NCBI GenBank assembly: GCA_002347475.1
Contig: DDXI01000167.1
Location: 1-43,716, forward strand
Length of the DNA stretch: 43,716 bases
Reading direction: 5' to 3'
DNA from: Peptococcaceae bacterium UBA2264
GTDB lineage: Bacteria > Bacillota > Desulfitobacteriia > Desulfitobacteriales > Desulfitobacteriaceae
The notes under the pieces were generated by a model that saw only the letters and a program-made list of their open reading frames with translations, had not been told where the DNA came from and made no database searches. The translations under genes and the position numbers were made by a program. Below, piece after piece: positions 1 to 6,931 of the stretch. How positions within the stretch are numbered: the first letter of the stretch is position 1; each line of letters begins with the position of its first letter.

Positions 1-293
1 GGTTCCCTTAGGGCAATAACAGCTTTTTTCCCGATCCGGCTTAAGGCATCTCCTAAGCCTACTGTTGTTGTTGTCTTTCCCTCTCCGGCAGGAGTAGGAG
101 TCATGGCAGTAACAAGTATTAGCTTCCCGTCCTTTTTGTTTTCAAGGTCATTAAGAATATTATAATTAACTTTAGCCTTGCAGTGGCCATAATACTCCAG
201 GTATTCTTTACCAATACCTATGCTCTGCGCTATTTCTTCAATTGGCTTTTGCTTTATACTCTGGGCGATCTCAATATCACTTCTGAATATCAT
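1..293 (-). CDS. fhs: Formate-tetrahydrofolate ligase, N-terminal part (runs off the left edge)
   Basis: The enzyme ligates formate to tetrahydrofolate using ATP, giving 10-formyl-THF, the entry step of the methyl branch of the acetyl-CoA pathway and of folate C1 supply. The reverse strand from 293 reads an uninterrupted 97 codons. The start (MIFRSDIEIAQ) and the nucleotide-binding loop TPTPAGEGKTTTTVGLGDAL are the family signature. The ATG at 293 has a GGGAGG ribosome site seven bases upstream. Only about the first sixth of a protein of usually ~555 residues is present. It lies 148 bases downstream of etfA in the same direction, so it probably belongs to the same C1 gene group. Identification is firm; the missing part cannot be judged. 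Confidence 0.95.
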   Translation of the reverse strand, partial: MIFRSDIEIAQSIKQKPIEEIAQSIGIGKEYLEYYGHCKAKVNYNILNDLENKKDGKLILVTAMTPTPAGEGKTTTTVGLGDALSRIGKKAVIALRE

Positions 294-441
294 ACTCAGC
301 CTCCCATTTAACTATCAAAGACGGAAACAAAAAATAATTTTTAAGTAATGCAAGCTTACTGATTACCTGCCGCTTTGAACCATTTGCCTCATTCATCCGA
401 AAGTGCCACGGCAACCAGCGCCCTTCCTGAAACAGGCAGGA

Positions 442-1458
442 TTAGTTCGAGGCAAGGTTTGTGATGATTTCTGGTATTACTTCAAACAGATCTCCCACAA
501 CTGCAATGTCTGCTATTTGCATCATCGGCGTGTCCGGGTTTTTGTCAATAGCAATTATTACCTCACAGGATTGCATTCCAACCAGGTGTTGAATCTGCCC
601 TGAGATGCCACAAGCTATATATACTTTTGTCTGTACAGTCTGGCCTGTCTGGCCAACCTGGTAAGAATACGGTATCCAGCCGGCATCAACAGCTGCGCGG
701 CTAGCTCCAACAGCACCGCCCACTTCTGCAGCAAATTTTCGTAAAATTTCAAAACCAGCCGGACCTTTTACGCCTCTTCCGCCTGCAATAATTATCTGGG
801 CATCACCAAGATTGACAGTGGCTTGATCACTATGAAAGATTTCCACAATTCTCTTTATTTTTAGTGCGTCGCTGTCCTGGACATTTTCCCGAATTATTTC
901 CCCAGACCTGCTAAAATCTGGTTCGAGAGCTTTCATAACCCTGGGACGTACTGTCGCCATCTGAGGACGATGATTGGAACAACGGATAGTTGCCATGATA
1001 TTTCCGCCAAAGGCAGGTCTTGTCTGTAACAGATCTCCATTTTCCGGATCTATTCCAAGTTCAGTACAATCAGCTGTTAAACCACAGTTTGTTTTGACTG
1101 CGATACGCGGTATCAGGGCGCGTCCCCTTGCCGTAGCAGCACCAATCAGGATTTCCGGTTTATATTTTTCAATCAGCCTAACCATAATACTGGCTTCTAT
1201 TTCATCAATAAATCCTGAAAGTCTTATATCATCAACCACAATTACTTTATCCGCTCCAAAGGCAAATAACGAATGCGTCTGTTCTGCAATACCCGAGCCC
1301 ATTACAACAGCCCAAACCTGAGAAGATCTCATAGCAGCCAAAGACCTTGCTGCTCCCAGTAGTTCATGAGTAACAGGTTGAATCTTCCCGGAAAGCAGCT
1401 CGGCTACAACCCAGACATTGGAGTATTTTGACTTATCGGTTCTATCAGAAATAATCAT
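442..1458 (-). CDS. etfA: Electron transfer flavoprotein, alpha subunit
   Basis: EtfA (338 aa from the chosen start) pairs with EtfB to carry electrons between flavin dehydrogenases and an acceptor. The C-terminal FAD-binding half is clear: AGGRGVKG near residue 220, then GGAVGASRAAVDAGW, QVGQTGQTV, ACGISGQIQHLVGM and ADIAVVGD, as in canonical EtfA. The N-terminal half resembles the alpha/beta domain shared with EtfB. A TTG start at 1473 is possible, but the ATG at 1458 sits eight bases after a GGAGG ribosome site that overlaps the end of etfB, so I chose it. It follows etfB by 15 bases, implying translational coupling. Its electron partner here is probably the adjacent MetF-like protein, inferred from context only. 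Confidence 0.93.
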   Translation of the reverse strand: MIISDRTDKSKYSNVWVVAELLSGKIQPVTHELLGAARSLAAMRSSQVWAVVMGSGIAEQTHSLFAFGADKVIVVDDIRLSGFIDEIEASIMVRLIEKYKPEILIGAATARGRALIPRIAVKTNCGLTADCTELGIDPENGDLLQTRPAFGGNIMATIRCSNHRPQMATVRPRVMKALEPDFSRSGEIIRENVQDSDALKIKRIVEIFHSDQATVNLGDAQIIIAGGRGVKGPAGFEILRKFAAEVGGAVGASRAAVDAGWIPYSYQVGQTGQTVQTKVYIACGISGQIQHLVGMQSCEVIIAIDKNPDTPMMQIADIAVVGDLFEVIPEIITNLASN

Positions 1459-1473
1459 TACTTTTTCCTCCAA

Positions 1474-2262
1474 TTACAATATACTGCGAATTCTAAGTTC
1501 CCGGACAAGCTGCCTGGCACAATCTTGCGGTGAACCTTCAATCCTCTGGGTAATAATATTTCTTGGCGGAGGCGGCGCAGTTTTTACAACTCTTGTTGGT
1601 GAGCCATCCAAACCGATTTTTTCGATTGCAGCCCCAATATCGGCATGTGTCCAAACCGGTATCTCGATTTTCAGAGAAGCAAGACAGCCTTTTAGAGTTG
1701 GAACACGAGGTATGTTAATATCTTTTAGGACTGTTATAACTGCTGGAAAATCCATTTCACAAATGTCATACCCATCTTCGTGCATCCTTTTTACTTTAAT
1801 ACTTTTAGAATCCGCATCTTCAACTCTCATAACATAAGTTGCCTGAACCCAATCCAGATGAGCTGCAATTCCCGGTCCTACCTGAGCAGTATCTCCATCA
1901 ATAGCTTGCTTTCCACAAATAACCAAATCAACATCCCCTATTTTATCGATAGCTTTGGCCAGGGTATAACTCGTTGCCCATGTATCGGAACCGCCAAAAG
2001 CCTTGTCGCTCAAGAGGATCGCCCGGTCAGCACCTAAAGATATTGCTTCACGTAAACTAAGCAGTGCTTTCTCCGGCCCCATTGAAAGAACAATTACCTC
2101 ACCGCCAAATTTATCCCGCAGCTGTATTCCTTCTTCAACAGCATAAATATCAAAAGGATTCATGATTGCTTTTAATCCTTCACGTACAATTCTTTTTGTC
2201 TCCGGATCTATCTTCGCTTCGCTGGTCGCCGGAACTTGCTTGATACAAACTACAATTTTCAT
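1474..2262 (-). CDS. etfB: Electron transfer flavoprotein, beta subunit
   Basis: EtfB, 262 aa, binds AMP, or a second FAD in the bifurcating subgroup, and forms the heterodimer with EtfA. It begins MKIVVCIKQVPATSEAKIDP, the typical start. It contains NPFDIYAVEEGIQLRD, the LSLREAISLGADRAILLSD segment, DLVICGKQAIDGDTAQVGP and the EtfB signature near VKRMHEDGYDICEMDFPAVITV. A longer frame reaches 2313, but the ATG at 2262 has AGGAGGAC just upstream. Whether it is a bifurcating Etf cannot be decided by eye. It lies between the MetF-like gene (42 bases upstream) and etfA on one strand. Confidence 0.93.
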   Translation of the reverse strand: MKIVVCIKQVPATSEAKIDPETKRIVREGLKAIMNPFDIYAVEEGIQLRDKFGGEVIVLSMGPEKALLSLREAISLGADRAILLSDKAFGGSDTWATSYTLAKAIDKIGDVDLVICGKQAIDGDTAQVGPGIAAHLDWVQATYVMRVEDADSKSIKVKRMHEDGYDICEMDFPAVITVLKDINIPRVPTLKGCLASLKIEIPVWTHADIGAAIEKIGLDGSPTRVVKTAPPPPRNIITQRIEGSPQDCARQLVRELRIRSIL

Positions 2263-2303
2263 AAAGTCCTCCTTAGTAAGAATTATTACAATATCTCTAC
2301 TAT

Positions 2304-3104
2304 TTAAATCCATGTCTCCTTTATCAGATGATATTGGGTCTTGAATCCCAGAAGTGATAAGTAAACGCCACAGGCAGGATAAATCTTATGGAGCATCTTT
2401 AATGTTTCAATAGGGTCAAATTGTGTATCTTCCGGTATCTCATAACCAACTGCGTCAGAAAGAAGATGAATTTTTTTACTCATCCATGCTTCAATAATAA
2501 CAGGTACATCCGGATACTTTTCCAAAAGCTCATCAACAATATCGTTCTTTTTAATAATGGGCTGAGTTATTATAAAGGAGGCGCCCGCCTTCAATTTTCT
2601 TTGCAGCTTTTCAAATTCATGTTCCGGGGGCTCATAAGGATTAAAAGCTGCTCCCAAGACGAAAGTATCCGGATATTCATCTTTGATATATTTTAATAAT
2701 TCTACTGAAGTAACTGACTCAACTACTCCCTTAACTTGCACATCGGAAGGCTGAAGTCTGGGCAAACGGTCTGAACCGTCACCACTTATAATTAACAGAT
2801 ATTTAATTCCTCTGGATTTACATATATCCAGAATATTATGCAAATCCTGTTTAGTATGAAATGTATTCAAGTGAATCATTACTTGTTCAGGATTTACCTC
2901 AAGTCCCAGCTCTTCTATTATTTCAGTTCCCTGAAAAGCCAGATTACCCATTGCGTTATCTGTGATGCTGGCACAATAAACACTTTCCATTACTCTATTG
3001 TATTTTTCAGCAAAAAGTTCCAGATCAGCTTCCAACTTTTCAGTGTCCTGTTTTGGTGGAAGTATTTCAACATGATACATTTTCTTCTGAATACGATGTT
3101 TCAT
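2304..3104 (-). CDS. Methylenetetrahydrofolate reductase-like protein (MetF family)
   Basis: This 266-aa protein has the MetF TIM-barrel pattern. It starts YHVEILPPKQ (cf. E-x-x-P), has SVYCASITDNAMGN, then IIEELGLEVNPEQVMIHLNTFHTKQDLHNIL (the H-L-T-C-like strand), ISGDG, VLGAAFNPYEPPE and GASFIITQPIIKKNDI with the family Q-P motif. The reaction would be reduction of 5,10-methylene-THF to 5-methyl-THF, or the reverse. It is somewhat shorter than E. coli MetF and lacks an obvious N-terminal NADH-binding extension or MetV partner. Instead etfBA follow directly, suggesting that electrons come through the flavoprotein. The ATG at 3104 has AAAGGTGG upstream. It is probably the first gene of the operon; the divergence from textbook MetF keeps the exact role open. 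Confidence 0.8.
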   Translation of the reverse strand: MKHRIQKKMYHVEILPPKQDTEKLEADLELFAEKYNRVMESVYCASITDNAMGNLAFQGTEIIEELGLEVNPEQVMIHLNTFHTKQDLHNILDICKSRGIKYLLIISGDGSDRLPRLQPSDVQVKGVVESVTSVELLKYIKDEYPDTFVLGAAFNPYEPPEHEFEKLQRKLKAGASFIITQPIIKKNDIVDELLEKYPDVPVIIEAWMSKKIHLLSDAVGYEIPEDTQFDPIETLKMLHKIYPACGVYLSLLGFKTQYHLIKETWI

Positions 3105-3318
3105 TAGTTATACCACCTTTTCTCATTATATTGTTTTCCCTAAAAACAGATTCTGCATATTCAAGAGGTCCGAAAAACTTTGCGACAGGAATCAGCCTGA
3201 ACACTCCTGTTTTTAAATTATTATTCTATCTTTGTGAATTTTAGTTCTAATTATTTATAATTCATATCTATTACAGATTACCATTATGATTTTCAAAAAG
3301 CAATAATAATATTTATGC

Positions 3319-3393
3319 GCTTTTAATCACATTTTATGTACTTTTAATCACATTTTATGTACTTTTAATCACATTTTATGTACTTTTAATCAC
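3319..3393. repeat. Tandem 21-bp repeat upstream of the metF-like operon
   Basis: Three full copies of a 21-bp unit containing CTTTTAATCACATTTTATGT lie at 3319-3339, 3340-3360 and 3361-3381, with a partial fourth to 3393. The unit length equals two helical turns. The stretch is AT-rich and lies about 215 bases upstream of the MetF-like start, so it could hold stacked regulator sites or be slippage. The rest of 3105-3570 shows no gene. Confidence 0.85.
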
Positions 3394-3522
3394 AAATATA
3401 ATTGCAGTTATTATTAAATAGTGCAAGTAATTATTCCGTCTGCAACCATCCGCATCAGGATTCGTTGCCCTAAACATAAAATTAAAGCTATTTTCCAGCA
3501 AGCAATGGACAGCACTGGCATC

Positions 3523-3551
3523 TTGACAGAATTTTCTCAGTTTGTTATTAT
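3523..3551 (+). promoter_or_regulatory. Promoter of tRNA-Pro
   Basis: TTGACA at 3523-3528 and TATTAT at 3546-3551 are separated by 17 bases, a near-consensus vegetative promoter 20 bases before the tRNA. An overlapping TATAAT at 3549 is a second choice. Confidence 0.75.
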
Positions 3552-3570
3552 AATATTCGTTCTAATGTTG

Positions 3571-3647
3571 CGGGGCGTAGCGCAGTTTGGTAGCGCGCTT
3601 GGTTCGGGACTAAGAGGCCGCAGGTTCGAATCCTGTCGCCCCGACCA
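3571..3647 (+). tRNA. tRNA-Pro (anticodon CGG)
   Basis: The cloverleaf folds fully. The acceptor is CGGGGCG with CGCCCCG, the D-stem GCGC/GCGC, the anticodon arm CTTGG-TTCGGGA-CTAAG with anticodon CGG, a five-base variable loop, the T-arm GCAGG-TTCGAAT-CCTGT, discriminator A and an encoded CCA. It is 77 nt including CCA. Its 3' end is directly followed by the integrase end of the mobile element, the usual arrangement for tRNA-targeting tyrosine recombinases. Confidence 0.97.
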
Positions 3648-3676
3648 TCTAAAGAACAATAAAATACCAGTAAAAT

Positions 3677-3704
3677 CAAGGCTCTTGGCCTTGTTTTTAT
3701 TTTA
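3677..3704 (+). terminator. Terminator after tRNA-Pro
   Basis: CAAGGC (3677-3682) pairs with GCCTTG (3688-3693) around a five-base loop, followed by TTTTATTTTA. It lies 30 bases after the tRNA CCA end. A similarly placed hairpin follows the tRNA-Gly fragment at 12661. Confidence 0.8.
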
Positions 3705-3717
3705 TCATAATAGTTTT

Positions 3718-3738
3718 GGACAGATTTTGGACAGATTT
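3718..3738 (+). repeat. Integrase arm-type repeats, left end of element
   Basis: Two direct copies of GGACAGATTT at 3718-3727 and 3729-3738 repeat at 11 bases, one helical turn. They lie just inside the tRNA-Pro end, between the attachment core and int. The position and phasing are those of tyrosine-integrase arm sites; the same motif recurs at 12705-12743. Confidence 0.7.
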
Positions 3739-3771
3739 TTTAAAATAGCCATATATATGAAGGGTATGAGT

Positions 3772-4941
3772 TTATTTCATATCCTTTTTTGTTTTACCCT
3801 GAGAGAACATTTCCTCCATCAAGTCTGACACCTGCTGGTCCTTGCTTTGCAAATAATGAGAATATATATTCTGTGTTGTTACTGAGGTTGAATGTCCCAG
3901 CCTGCCTGCTACTGTCTGAACGTCTATACCCTGGGATATTAAGAAAGTCGCGTTTGTATGTCTCAGCTCATGGAATTTCAGACGCGGCAGCTTGTTCCTA
4001 GTCAAGAACTTAGGAAACCATTTAGACATAGATCCCGGGTGCATCGGTTTACCGTCCCAGGTAACAAACAGCCGGTTATTATCTGCACAGAGAAAACCTT
4101 TCTCCTGCTGATCCGCTTTGTATGCCTCCAGGAGGCTCAGAAGGCTACTGTGTACGCTCATTTTACGTTTGCTTGTCTCAGTCTTAGGATCCTTCAGGAA
4201 AACCCCTTTACCGGGCAGATACTGGCTCGCCTGCCTGATCTCCAATGTCTTAGCTTGTGTGTCAATGTCCTGCCACTCCAGGCCCATGATCTCACCCAGG
4301 CGGGCCCCTGTAGTTAATGCCAGCATGATTGCAATCCTGTGCTTAAGCTCTTCTTTTTCTAAAGCCTTGAGCATAGCAGTTGTCTGATCCAGATCGTAGC
4401 AGTTCGCCTTCTTCCGCTCAACTTTGGGAGCGTCTACATGGTGAGCCGGATTAATACCTTTAAGGATCTGCCATTTAATAGCCTTCTCGAAGATCGCGCA
4501 TATAATACCGTGATGATGATGAATTGTTTTATCTGATAAGCCCTGAGAGGTCAGTTCCTCGCGTTTCCCGTCTCCATATAACTTGAAATATTTATGTTTT
4601 GTCCTCAGGCTGCTATAAAATGCTATCAGATCTACCGGCTTGATCTTATCCAACTTCTTGTCACCGAAAACCGGCAATATTCTGGCTTCAAGTAATTGCT
4701 TATACCAGACTATTGTTTTTGGTGCCAGCTCTACTTCAGAATAATCCCTGAGCCACCGCTTAACGAATTCATTAAAGGTGACTTTTGACGGTTGCGAAAA
4801 ATCGCCGCTATCAATCTCTGTAATAAATTTTGCAAGAAGCCTCTCTGCTTCGCGGTCACTCCCGGCTTCAACATTCCTTGAAAAATCTCTATACCTTAGC
4901 CTATAACTGCCCTCTTTTATCATGGTAATATTGCCTGCCAT
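3772..4941 (-). CDS. int: Tyrosine site-specific integrase
   Basis: A 389-aa phage-type integrase that would insert and excise the element. Residues 1-50 (MAGNITMIKEGSYRLRYRDF onward) look like an arm-binding domain. Residues 60-165 form the SAM-like core-binding domain (NEFVKRWLRDYSEVELAPKT), and about 185-375 the catalytic domain. Catalytic residues are visible: R in TTGARLGEIMGLEW, K in KDPKTETSKR, H-x-x-R in KFHELRHTNATFL, H in GRLGHSTSVTTQNIYSHY and the Tyr in YSHYL. The ATG at 4941 follows GGGGGAAAAC. The 3' end lies 124 bases from tRNA-Pro. The gene looks intact. Confidence 0.96.
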   Translation of the reverse strand: MAGNITMIKEGSYRLRYRDFSRNVEAGSDREAERLLAKFITEIDSGDFSQPSKVTFNEFVKRWLRDYSEVELAPKTIVWYKQLLEARILPVFGDKKLDKIKPVDLIAFYSSLRTKHKYFKLYGDGKREELTSQGLSDKTIHHHHGIICAIFEKAIKWQILKGINPAHHVDAPKVERKKANCYDLDQTTAMLKALEKEELKHRIAIMLALTTGARLGEIMGLEWQDIDTQAKTLEIRQASQYLPGKGVFLKDPKTETSKRKMSVHSSLLSLLEAYKADQQEKGFLCADNNRLFVTWDGKPMHPGSMSKWFPKFLTRNKLPRLKFHELRHTNATFLISQGIDVQTVAGRLGHSTSVTTQNIYSHYLQSKDQQVSDLMEEMFSQGKTKKDMK

Positions 4942-5102
4942 TGTTTTCCCCCTATTACTCTCTGCCGGACTGATAACAGGCAGATCATGCCATTTTCGAC
5001 TAATAACCTGGTCAGTTCTTTCTGGCTCATTAATTGCGTGACCTTTTCGGGCTCACTGAAGATGCTACACTTCAGATATATGACTTCGAGCTTAACTTCC
5101 AT
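4920..5102 (-). CDS. Small protein of unknown function upstream of int
   Basis: Sixty residues starting MEVKLEVIYLKCSIFSEPEK at the ATG 5102, which has GGGGGGTGGC upstream. The frame can be extended to 5159 without a better start. The 3' end overlaps the int start by 22 bases, so the two are translationally coupled. It has no recognisable domain. Small genes in this place are common in Firmicute integrative elements and may assist excision or regulation, but nothing in the sequence proves that. Confidence 0.6.
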   Translation of the reverse strand: MEVKLEVIYLKCSIFSEPEKVTQLMSQKELTRLLVENGMICLLSVRQRVIGGKQWQAILP

Positions 5103-5169
5103 AAAGCCACCCCCCTTAGGAGCAGGGAAAGCAGGTTTACTGCTCTCCCTTTGTTTCATTTAACCTGCA

Positions 5170-5439
5170 TTAAGCTGTAGCCTTCTTTGCCCTTTCCTCA
5201 GCAGCAAGTAACCTGTTATATTCGATAAGTTCGGCTTCTGTTTCTATGTGGAGAAACAAATCAACCGGAATACCATATAATGCCCGCAGCCTCCTTATTG
5301 TACCAATAAGTATATCCCCATTCTCATAAGTGCCCTTCTCATAACCTTCCATTTCCTCAGCTGTTACTCCGCAATGTTCTGCGACTTCCTCAACAGTGTA
5401 GCCATGACATACGCGAACAGATCTTAAAGTTAGTTCCAT
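5170..5439 (-). CDS. XRE-family helix-turn-helix regulator (putative element repressor)
   Basis: Eighty-nine residues. The first 60 form a Cro/CI-type HTH: LTLRSVRVCHGYTVEEVAEH then CGVTAEEMEGYEKGTYENGD, followed by TIRRLRALYGIPVDLFL, the usual fourth and fifth helices. There is no protease-type C-terminal domain, so it would not respond to RecA by self-cleavage. It is transcribed towards int. The intergenic region upstream (5440-5584) is packed with 10-bp-phased TACAA repeats and a perfect palindrome, the likely operators. It probably maintains quiescence of the element, inferred from position. Confidence 0.85.
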   Translation of the reverse strand: MELTLRSVRVCHGYTVEEVAEHCGVTAEEMEGYEKGTYENGDILIGTIRRLRALYGIPVDLFLHIETEAELIEYNRLLAAEERAKKATA

Positions 5440-5483
5440 CTTTCTTCCTCCTTCTTAATTATATCAATAAACTAACAATAGTA

Positions 5484-5555
5484 TACAATAGAATACAACA
5501 TAATACAATATGTTAATATACAAATAATATTGCAATTACAATACTTTGCAAGTAT
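5484..5555. promoter_or_regulatory. Operator region between repressor and small RHH gene
   Basis: TACAA occurs at 5484, 5494, 5504, 5519 and 5537, the first three exactly ten bases apart. ATACTT-TGC-AAGTAT at 5541-5555 is a perfect palindrome just upstream of the plus-strand gene at 5585. Together they look like repressor sites controlling divergent promoters. Confidence 0.6.
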
Positions 5556-5584
5556 TATTATATATAAAGGGGGATTGAATCAAA

Positions 5585-5722
5585 TTGAGAAAAAATATAA
5601 CATTTAGTTTGCCGGAAGAATTAATTGAGAAGTTAAAAAAAGTATCTGAAGAAACGATGATTCCTCAAGCTAAATTAGTTGAAAAAGCAATTGAAGATAT
5701 GTTGGTAAAATACATACAGTGA
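5585..5722 (+). CDS. Ribbon-helix-helix DNA-binding protein, 45 aa
   Basis: Translation from the TTG at 5585 gives MRKNITFSLPEELIEKLKKV, then SEETMIPQAKLVEKAIEDML and VKYIQ. The beta strand (NITFSLP) and two helices match the Arc/MetJ/CopG fold. AAAGGGGG precedes the TTG by 11 bases. It is the only plus-strand gene of the element and lies divergent to the XRE repressor, so the two may form an early/lysogenic switch, or it may be a copy-control or antitoxin-like protein. The stop codon overlaps the terminator stem. Confidence 0.75.
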   Translation: MRKNITFSLPEELIEKLKKVSEETMIPQAKLVEKAIEDMLVKYIQ

Positions 5723-5740
5723 GCCCTCGGGCTCTTTTTT
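5721..5740 (+). terminator. Terminator of the RHH gene
   Basis: GAGCC pairs with GGCTC around CTCG, followed by six T. It begins at the stop codon, a compact rho-independent terminator. Confidence 0.9.
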
Positions 5741-5761
5741 GTTTTGTCTTTATGGGCGGTA

Positions 5762-5786
5762 GGTATGTAGCGAAACGCTACATACC
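5762..5786. repeat. Perfect 11-bp inverted repeat at end of the minus-strand operon
   Basis: GGTATGTAGCG (5762-5772) and CGCTACATACC (5776-5786) flank AAA. The stem can be lengthened by outer GGT/ACC. There is no T-run on either side, so a classical terminator is doubtful. It lies 33 bases past the last gene of the long minus-strand operon and could stop transcription or stabilise mRNA 3' ends. Confidence 0.7.
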
Positions 5787-5818
5787 CACCTATAAGCAAT
5801 CATACTACCTGCCCCATC

Positions 5819-6241
5819 CTAACGGCTTAGAATCGATTCTGGAGGCGCTGTTTTGCGTTGCCTGTACTCTTCAAAGTCAATAGGACGGAACTTCTCAAAG
5901 TTATCATTAAAATATTTCTGAATGTCCATATTTGCCCAGCCTAAACACTTAACAAGCTGTTCCCTGGTATGATCGGAAGGATGATCCTGGTACATCTCGG
6001 TTGCTTCCTCAACAAAGCGCTGCAAGCGTTTAATATTCTCTGCCTCGTATATTGCTGATTGTTCTAGTTTGTATTTCATCGGTGTTTTTCCCAGAGCAAG
6101 CAGCATATCAATATTGTTCTTCTTTAAAGGTATGCCGCGTTCAAGATAATTCCCACAGGCTGAGAATAATAACAGTTTTTCCATAGCGCTGGGATCGGTG
6201 TAGTCATGCCGGCGCTTTGATCTGATTGGTTTCTTACTCAA
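5819..6241 (-). CDS. Element protein of unknown function with KPIRSKR N-terminus (140 aa)
   Basis: The protein begins MSKKPIRSKRRHDYTDPSAM; the next gene upstream begins MTRKPIRSKRKGN. The shared basic leader implies duplication or a common sorting/nucleic-acid-binding segment. The rest is alpha-helical in character and rich in charged residues (NIKRLQRFVEEATEMYQDHP, WANMDIQKYFNDNFEKFRPI). The start is TTG at 6241, with AAGGTGGT upstream and a 4-base overlap with the preceding stop. It is the last gene of the packaging cluster. I recognise no family; a scaffold, redirecting or packaging-accessory role is only a guess from position. Confidence 0.7.
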   Translation of the reverse strand: MSKKPIRSKRRHDYTDPSAMEKLLLFSACGNYLERGIPLKKNNIDMLLALGKTPMKYKLEQSAIYEAENIKRLQRFVEEATEMYQDHPSDHTREQLVKCLGWANMDIQKYFNDNFEKFRPIDFEEYRQRKTAPPESILSR

Positions 6242-6462
6242 AATTTACCACCTTCCCGGATATATGCCGCCTTGAAGTCCTCATAATGTTCCCGGAAGAA
6301 ATCTATTGAAAACCCTTGTTCAGCAAGTAATTGTATTTCAGTTTCGCTTGCCTCTCGATTGGGATATTGGATTAAACTGTTAATCTCAAGCAATAAAAGA
6401 ATTGGATCGTCAATATTGACTATGTTTCCTTTGCGTTTTGATCTGATCGGTTTTCTTGTCAT
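6238..6462 (-). CDS. Element protein of unknown function with KPIRSKR N-terminus (74 aa)
   Basis: From the ATG at 6462 (GGGGGAAT upstream) the product is 74 residues, starting MTRKPIRSKRKGNIVNIDDP and ending IREGGKF. A longer frame to 6615 overlaps the terminase gene and has no ribosome site. It shares the basic leader with the following gene and is translationally coupled to it by a 4-base overlap. It follows the small-terminase gene by 13 bases, so it belongs to the packaging unit. Function unknown. Confidence 0.7.
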   Translation of the reverse strand: MTRKPIRSKRKGNIVNIDDPILLLLEINSLIQYPNREASETEIQLLAEQGFSIDFFREHYEDFKAAYIREGGKF

Positions 6463-6475
6463 TGTTATTCCCCCT

Positions 6476-6793
6476 TTAATAAAGCCTGGGCCCGCGTCCT
6501 GCTTCTGCTGGCTCCAGATCAAGGCCCAGCTCCCTGAGTAGCAGCCGGGCAGCGTTCTTGCTGTCCAGTTCAATTTTGCAACAAGGATGCTGCTTCGGAC
6601 TGCCATATCTATCAATTAAAGTCAAGCCTTCCTCTGCTACCTGCAGCCGGGCTTGTTCTGCCCTGTCAAAGCACTCGCAAGATTTTACCAGGATAAGAAT
6701 ATGATGTGCCTCTAAGGAAAAGTCTTGCATAACACTTTTATAGAATTTCTGCATTTCTTTGGATAAGTGTTTTGGAACTAATATTCTTGTCAT
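6476..6793 (-). CDS. Phage terminase small subunit, P27 family
   Basis: The protein is 105 aa. The stretch LVKSCECFDRAEQARLQVAE, then EGLTLIDRYGSPKQHPCCKI and ELDSKNAARLLLRELGLDLE is the recognisable P27/TerS pattern (DR-x-x-x-A-R, G-x-x-K-x-HP, RELGLD). TerS recognises the packaging site on DNA and recruits the large terminase, which is absent here. Satellites of the PICI type typically encode only TerS and borrow the helper TerL. The ATG at 6793 has AAAGGAAGTG upstream. It lies downstream of HNH and capsid genes on the same strand. Confidence 0.88.
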   Translation of the reverse strand: MTRILVPKHLSKEMQKFYKSVMQDFSLEAHHILILVKSCECFDRAEQARLQVAEEGLTLIDRYGSPKQHPCCKIELDSKNAARLLLRELGLDLEPAEAGRGPRLY

Positions 6794-6931
6794 TTTGTCA
6801 CTTCCTTTGTCTGTATACCCCCTGGGGGTTCAACTGATATGGCTGGGTCAACTTTTAAATATACGTGATTGGCAGCACGGCACTGGGGCCGACGACCATG
6901 GAGATTGCGATGCCCCTCCCTCATCCTATTA

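Noticed and set aside
3319..3393. Short regular repeats that could suggest a CRISPR array
   Set aside because: Units are directly adjacent with no unique spacers, and no cas genes are present.
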